Assembly (NCBI GenBank): GCA_003506895.1
Contig: DNXO01000132.1
Location: 48,862-112,861 of the forward strand
Direction: 5' to 3'
DNA: 64,000 bases
DNA from: Acetobacteraceae bacterium
GTDB taxonomy: Bacteria; Pseudomonadota; Alphaproteobacteria; Acetobacterales; Acetobacteraceae
Shown: piece by piece, positions 61,270 to 64,000 of the stretch
Numbering within the stretch: position 1 is the stretch's first letter
Layout of the letters: the number at the start of each line of letters is the position of its first letter
Program-made: the position numbers and the translations under genes
The notes under the pieces: model-generated
The model's input: the letters and a program-made list of their open reading frames with translations, nothing else
Database searches by the model: none
Told to the model about the DNA's origin: nothing

Positions 61270-62448
61270 TCAGGCGCCGGCCATCTTGCAGCCGGCTCCT
61301 GGATCGGCCAGCGCCTCGACCGCGGCGCCGATGACCTTGTTCTGGCCGTCCTTGGCCTGACGAAGCCAAATGGTCTGCACCGGATTATGCGAGGCGGACA
61401 ACGTGAAGGCGCCACGCGGGCTGTCGATCTTGGCGGCTCGGATGCCAGCGGCGAGCGCCTGAACGGCGGCGGCATCACCCTTGGCGGCGACCAGCCCGGC
61501 CAGCAGCATCTGCCCGGCATCATAGCCTTGCACCGCATAAACATCAGCGTCCCGCCCGGTCTTCGCCTTGAACACCGCTCGGAAGGCCAAATTCTTGGCA
61601 TTGTCCAGACCGTCGCCATAGTGCAGCGCGGTCAGGATGCCCTCCGCCGCCGCGCCTTGCGGCTTCAGCACGCCCTCGGTCAGAAAGCCGGAACCGCAAA
61701 GCTGGACCTTGTCCCGCAAGCCAGCGGCCGCATAGTCCTTCACGAACTGAATCGCACCGCCGCCCGCGAAGAACGAGCCGACGGCCTCGACACCCAGGCC
61801 ACTGATCTGCGCCAGGATGGGCTGAAAGTTGGTCTCCGGGAACGGCACCGTCAGTTGGTGCGTCATCTCCGCCCCGCCCGCGCGCAGGCCGTCGCGGAAC
61901 CCCTCACCGGATTCCTTACCCGCGGCGTAATCCCAGGTGACCCAGGCCGCCTTCTTGACGCCCCTGGTGGCCAGCGCCCGGCCCATGCCGTAAGCCGGCT
62001 GCCAGTTGCTGAAAGACGAGCGGAACACCGACGGCGAACATAATTCCCGGGTGGCCGCGACGTTGCCGGCGTTCGGGATGAACAGCGGAATTTGCTTCTC
62101 CCGAGCCGCCTGAACCAGCGCCATCACCACGCCGGAATGGACCGTGCCCAGCAGCACATCGACGTTGTCGCGTTCGGTCAGGCGGTTGACGTTGGCCGGC
62201 GCCTTCGCGGGATCGGATTCGTCGTCCAGCCGGATCAACGTGACCGGACGGCCAGCCAGTTTGCCGCCATTTTCGGCGATCAGAAGCTCAAACGCAGACG
62301 CGATGTTTTCGCCCAGCGCGGCATAGGTGCCGGAAAACGGCAGCATCATCCCGACCTTCAACGGCGCAGCCTGCGCGATCGCCGGGCGGCCCAACGCCAC
62401 CGCCGCGGCGGCCCCGGCCAAAATAGTGCGTCGCGATATCTGACCCAT
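61270..62448 (-). CDS. Branched-chain-type ABC transporter substrate-binding protein
   Basis: This periplasmic binding protein has 392 aa. The N-terminus MGQISRRTILAGAAAAVALGRPAIA is a probable Tat signal (SRRT). Mature part: LKVGMMLPFSGTYAALGENIASAFELLI and NVDVLLGTVHSGVVMALVQAAREKQIPLFIPNAG. It belongs to the LivK family, whose members near aromatic genes bind benzoate-type acids. It is the nearest binding protein to LivH. The MaoC-like gene at 62545 is divergent from it. Confidence 0.93.
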   Translation of the reverse strand: MGQISRRTILAGAAAAVALGRPAIAQAAPLKVGMMLPFSGTYAALGENIASAFELLIAENGGKLAGRPVTLIRLDDESDPAKAPANVNRLTERDNVDVLLGTVHSGVVMALVQAAREKQIPLFIPNAGNVAATRELCSPSVFRSSFSNWQPAYGMGRALATRGVKKAAWVTWDYAAGKESGEGFRDGLRAGGAEMTHQLTVPFPETNFQPILAQISGLGVEAVGSFFAGGGAIQFVKDYAAAGLRDKVQLCGSGFLTEGVLKPQGAAAEGILTALHYGDGLDNAKNLAFRAVFKAKTGRDADVYAVQGYDAGQMLLAGLVAAKGDAAAVQALAAGIRAAKIDSPRGAFTLSASHNPVQTIWLRQAKDGQNKVIGAAVEALADPGAGCKMAGA

Positions 62449-62544
62449 CGTTGCTGCTCCCCCATTATCGGCCGCTATGGCCGTTGATTGTCATGCAATA
62501 TATCGCATGTTACCCCGAACGCCGGCAACAGAGTGATACGATCC

Positions 62545-63021
62545 ATGTTCGAGGTCTTTTCCACCCCGCGGACCGACCGGTTCTTCGAGGATTACAAGCT
62601 GGGGGCGACCTACGTCCTGGGGTCTTTCACCGTGACCGAAGAGGAGATCATTGCCTTCGCCAGCGCTTATGATCCGCAGACAATGCACACCGATCCCAAT
62701 CTGGCCGCACAAGGACCGTTCGGCGAGGTGATCGCCAGCGGGTGGCACACCGTATCGCGGTCGATGCGCCTGCTGGTGGACACCTTCCTGCCGTTCAACG
62801 GTCTGGCCGCGCCGGGTATCGACGAGTTGCGCTGGCCCCGGCCCGTGCGTCCCGGCGACACGCTGACCCTGCACGCAACGATCCAACAGGCTCGGCGGTC
62901 ACGTTCCAAGCCAGACCGGGGGCTGATTCACACTCTGCTGGAGGTGCTGAACCAGAACGGTGAGGTGGTCATGAGCATGAAGCCGATGAACCTGGTCAGG
63001 GTTCGGCACCAGGAGGCTTAA
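62545..63021 (+). CDS. MaoC-like (hotdog) hydratase
   Basis: This 158-aa hotdog-fold protein resembles R-specific enoyl-CoA hydratases. The start at 62545 gives MFEVFSTP; the fold signature is VTEEEIIAFASAYDPQTMHTDPNLA (catalytic Asp/His region) followed by FGEVIASGWHTVSRSMRLLV. The ribosome binding site is weak (GAGTGA). It lies between two binding-protein genes of opposite direction, so it is probably part of the same catabolic locus. Confidence 0.88.
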   Translation: MFEVFSTPRTDRFFEDYKLGATYVLGSFTVTEEEIIAFASAYDPQTMHTDPNLAAQGPFGEVIASGWHTVSRSMRLLVDTFLPFNGLAAPGIDELRWPRPVRPGDTLTLHATIQQARRSRSKPDRGLIHTLLEVLNQNGEVVMSMKPMNLVRVRHQEA

Positions 63022-63104
63022 GCCCCCGTCATGGCGAGAAAGCGCTCGTCATGACGGGATCGCGCAGCATCGTTTCATCGGGCGCGGTAGATGCGCCCCT
63101 TTCG

Positions 63105-64000
63105 CTATGACTGTGCGAACTTGCAGCCGCCCTGGTCGATCGGCCGGAATGCCTGGGCCGCCGGGACCGTGCGCCGGTGGAGGTAGTAATCCCACGGTTC
63201 TTTCGAATGTTCCGGCGACTTGACCTCGAACAGATGCATGTCATGGATGACCCGGCCATCCTTGCGCACCGCGCCCTTGCCGAACAGCGGATCGTCGGTC
63301 GGCATCGCCTTCATCTGGTCGACCGCCGCCCGCCCGCTGGCTTTCGCCTTGTCCGGGCCGATCGCGACGCAGGCCTTCAGGTAATGCATCACCGCCGAGT
63401 ACTGCCCCGCATGCACGGACCCCGGAACATTCCCCGGCATCAGCTTGCCAAATCGTTTCGCAAACGCTCGGGTGCCATCGTTCATGTTCCAGTAGAACGG
63501 TTCGGTCAGCAGCACGCCCTGGGCAGAGGTCAGGCCAACGCCGTGAACGTCGTGGATCAGGAACAACAGGCCGGCGATCTTTTGGCCGCCCTTCTGAATA
63601 CCGAATTCGGCCGACTGCTTGATGCAGTTCACCGTGTCGGCGCCGCCATTGGCGAAACCGATAACCTTCGCGCCACTCGCCCTTGCCTGCACCAGGTGCG
63701 AGGAAAAATCGGTGGTGCCGGGAAATGGCGCCAACGCCTGACCCAGGACCTTACCGCCAGCGGCAGCCACGAAGCTGGCGGCGTCGGTCTCCAGCGCATG
63801 GCCGAAGGCATAATCAGCCGTAATAAAATACCAGGTGTCTCCACCTTCCTTCACCGTGGCATCGACAACCGCGTGCGGCATCGACCATGTGTCATAGACC
63901 CAATGCAGATGGTTCGGCCCGCAATGGCCGCCGGTGATGTCGGCGGAGGCGCCGCCAGTGAAGATCGCCGCCTTGTCCTTGGTCTTGACCATGTCGCCGA
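63105..64000 (-). CDS. Second branched-chain-type ABC transporter substrate-binding protein (5' end outside window)
   Basis: The last 298 or so codons of a LivK-family periplasmic binding protein. The frame is open to the window edge (GDMVKTKDKAAIFTGGASADITGGHCG), so the start is outside. Features: GGDTWYFITADYAFGHALETDAASFV, TDFSSHLVQARASGAKVIGFANGGADTVN. It ends with a Cys-containing DQGGCKFAQS. It differs from the protein at 61270, giving the locus two binding proteins, or one belongs to another transporter upstream. Confidence 0.92.
   Translation of the reverse strand, partial: GDMVKTKDKAAIFTGGASADITGGHCGPNHLHWVYDTWSMPHAVVDATVKEGGDTWYFITADYAFGHALETDAASFVAAAGGKVLGQALAPFPGTTDFSSHLVQARASGAKVIGFANGGADTVNCIKQSAEFGIQKGGQKIAGLLFLIHDVHGVGLTSAQGVLLTEPFYWNMNDGTRAFAKRFGKLMPGNVPGSVHAGQYSAVMHYLKACVAIGPDKAKASGRAAVDQMKAMPTDDPLFGKGAVRKDGRVIHDMHLFEVKSPEHSKEPWDYYLHRRTVPAAQAFRPIDQGGCKFAQS

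Overview
The window is high-GC, gene-dense bacterial chromosome and looks alphaproteobacterial, most likely Rhodospirillales or Acetobacteraceae. The evidence is an RNase E with a long acidic/Arg-rich tail ending in GWWRR, an NDUFS4-like complex I accessory subunit, the thrB-rnhA pair, a tkt-gap-pgk run, a trpGDC-moaC operon, a Bug/TctC solute receptor, and large families of acyl-CoA dehydrogenases, GMC oxidoreductases and branched-chain-type ABC transporters. The genus is not determined. There are no rRNA genes, no CRISPR array and no intact insertion sequence. One tRNA gene, Pro(UGG), is present.

Layout. 1-2.2 kb: the 3' part of rne. 2.3-12.5 kb: a catabolic block with a Bug receptor, amidohydrolase, GST, SsuD-like flavin monooxygenase, MBL hydrolase, a small partner protein plus GMC oxidoreductase, a second GMC oxidoreductase, a cupin-like protein and an F420/FMN-type nitroreductase-like gene flanked by two relics of a Baeyer-Villiger-type monooxygenase. 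12.5-13.5 kb: a decayed accessory stretch with tandem RNA hairpins, a frameshifted small ORF with a G10 tract, and a Fic C-terminal relic. 13.5-17.3 kb: an AceE-type E1 component and a zinc-type CDF exporter followed by 27-bp hairpin repeats. 17.3-20.9 kb: an orphan radical SAM gene convergent with an ACP-MBOAT-SGNH cassette whose leader can hide its own ribosome binding site. 21-25 kb: YqgE, a DUF35-thiolase pair, Fic and a deoxyribosyltransferase-like gene. 25-30 kb: pgk, gap and tkt, with a collapsed MNT-HEPN toxin-antitoxin relic between gap and pgk. 30.4-36.5 kb: a broken HDAC-like gene, DUF192, tRNA-Pro, an NDUFS4-like gene, thrB, rnhA, an Xre/RES toxin-antitoxin operon with twin palindromes, a thioredoxin-CcdA-like pair and an O-acetyltransferase. 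36.9-43.7 kb: two CoA-transferase subunits with an acyl-CoA dehydrogenase, an acyltransferase 3, folK, NYN-UDG-Rrf2, and a sulfite-oxidase-like molybdoenzyme. 43.8-46.8 kb: trpG-trpD-trpC-moaC. 46.8-48.7 kb: a GNAT acetyltransferase and an rRNA m5C methyltransferase. 48.8-54.1 kb: a complete oligopeptide ABC transporter operon. 54.3-57.1 kb: an acyl-CoA dehydrogenase, a family 9 glycosyltransferase and a cytochrome c. 57.1-64 kb: a LIV/HAAT-type ABC transporter (LivH, fused LivM-LivG, LivF, two binding proteins), a MaoC-like hydratase, and a BzdR/BoxR-like regulator joining an XRE domain to a shikimate-kinase-like domain.

The best candidates for unusual biology are the ACP-MBOAT-SGNH cassette with its occluding leader hairpin, the BzdR/BoxR-like regulator translationally coupled to the ABC transporter, the xre-RES operon with twin operators, and the decayed accessory DNA at 11.9-13.4 kb. 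All family assignments were made by reading translated motifs. No database search was possible.
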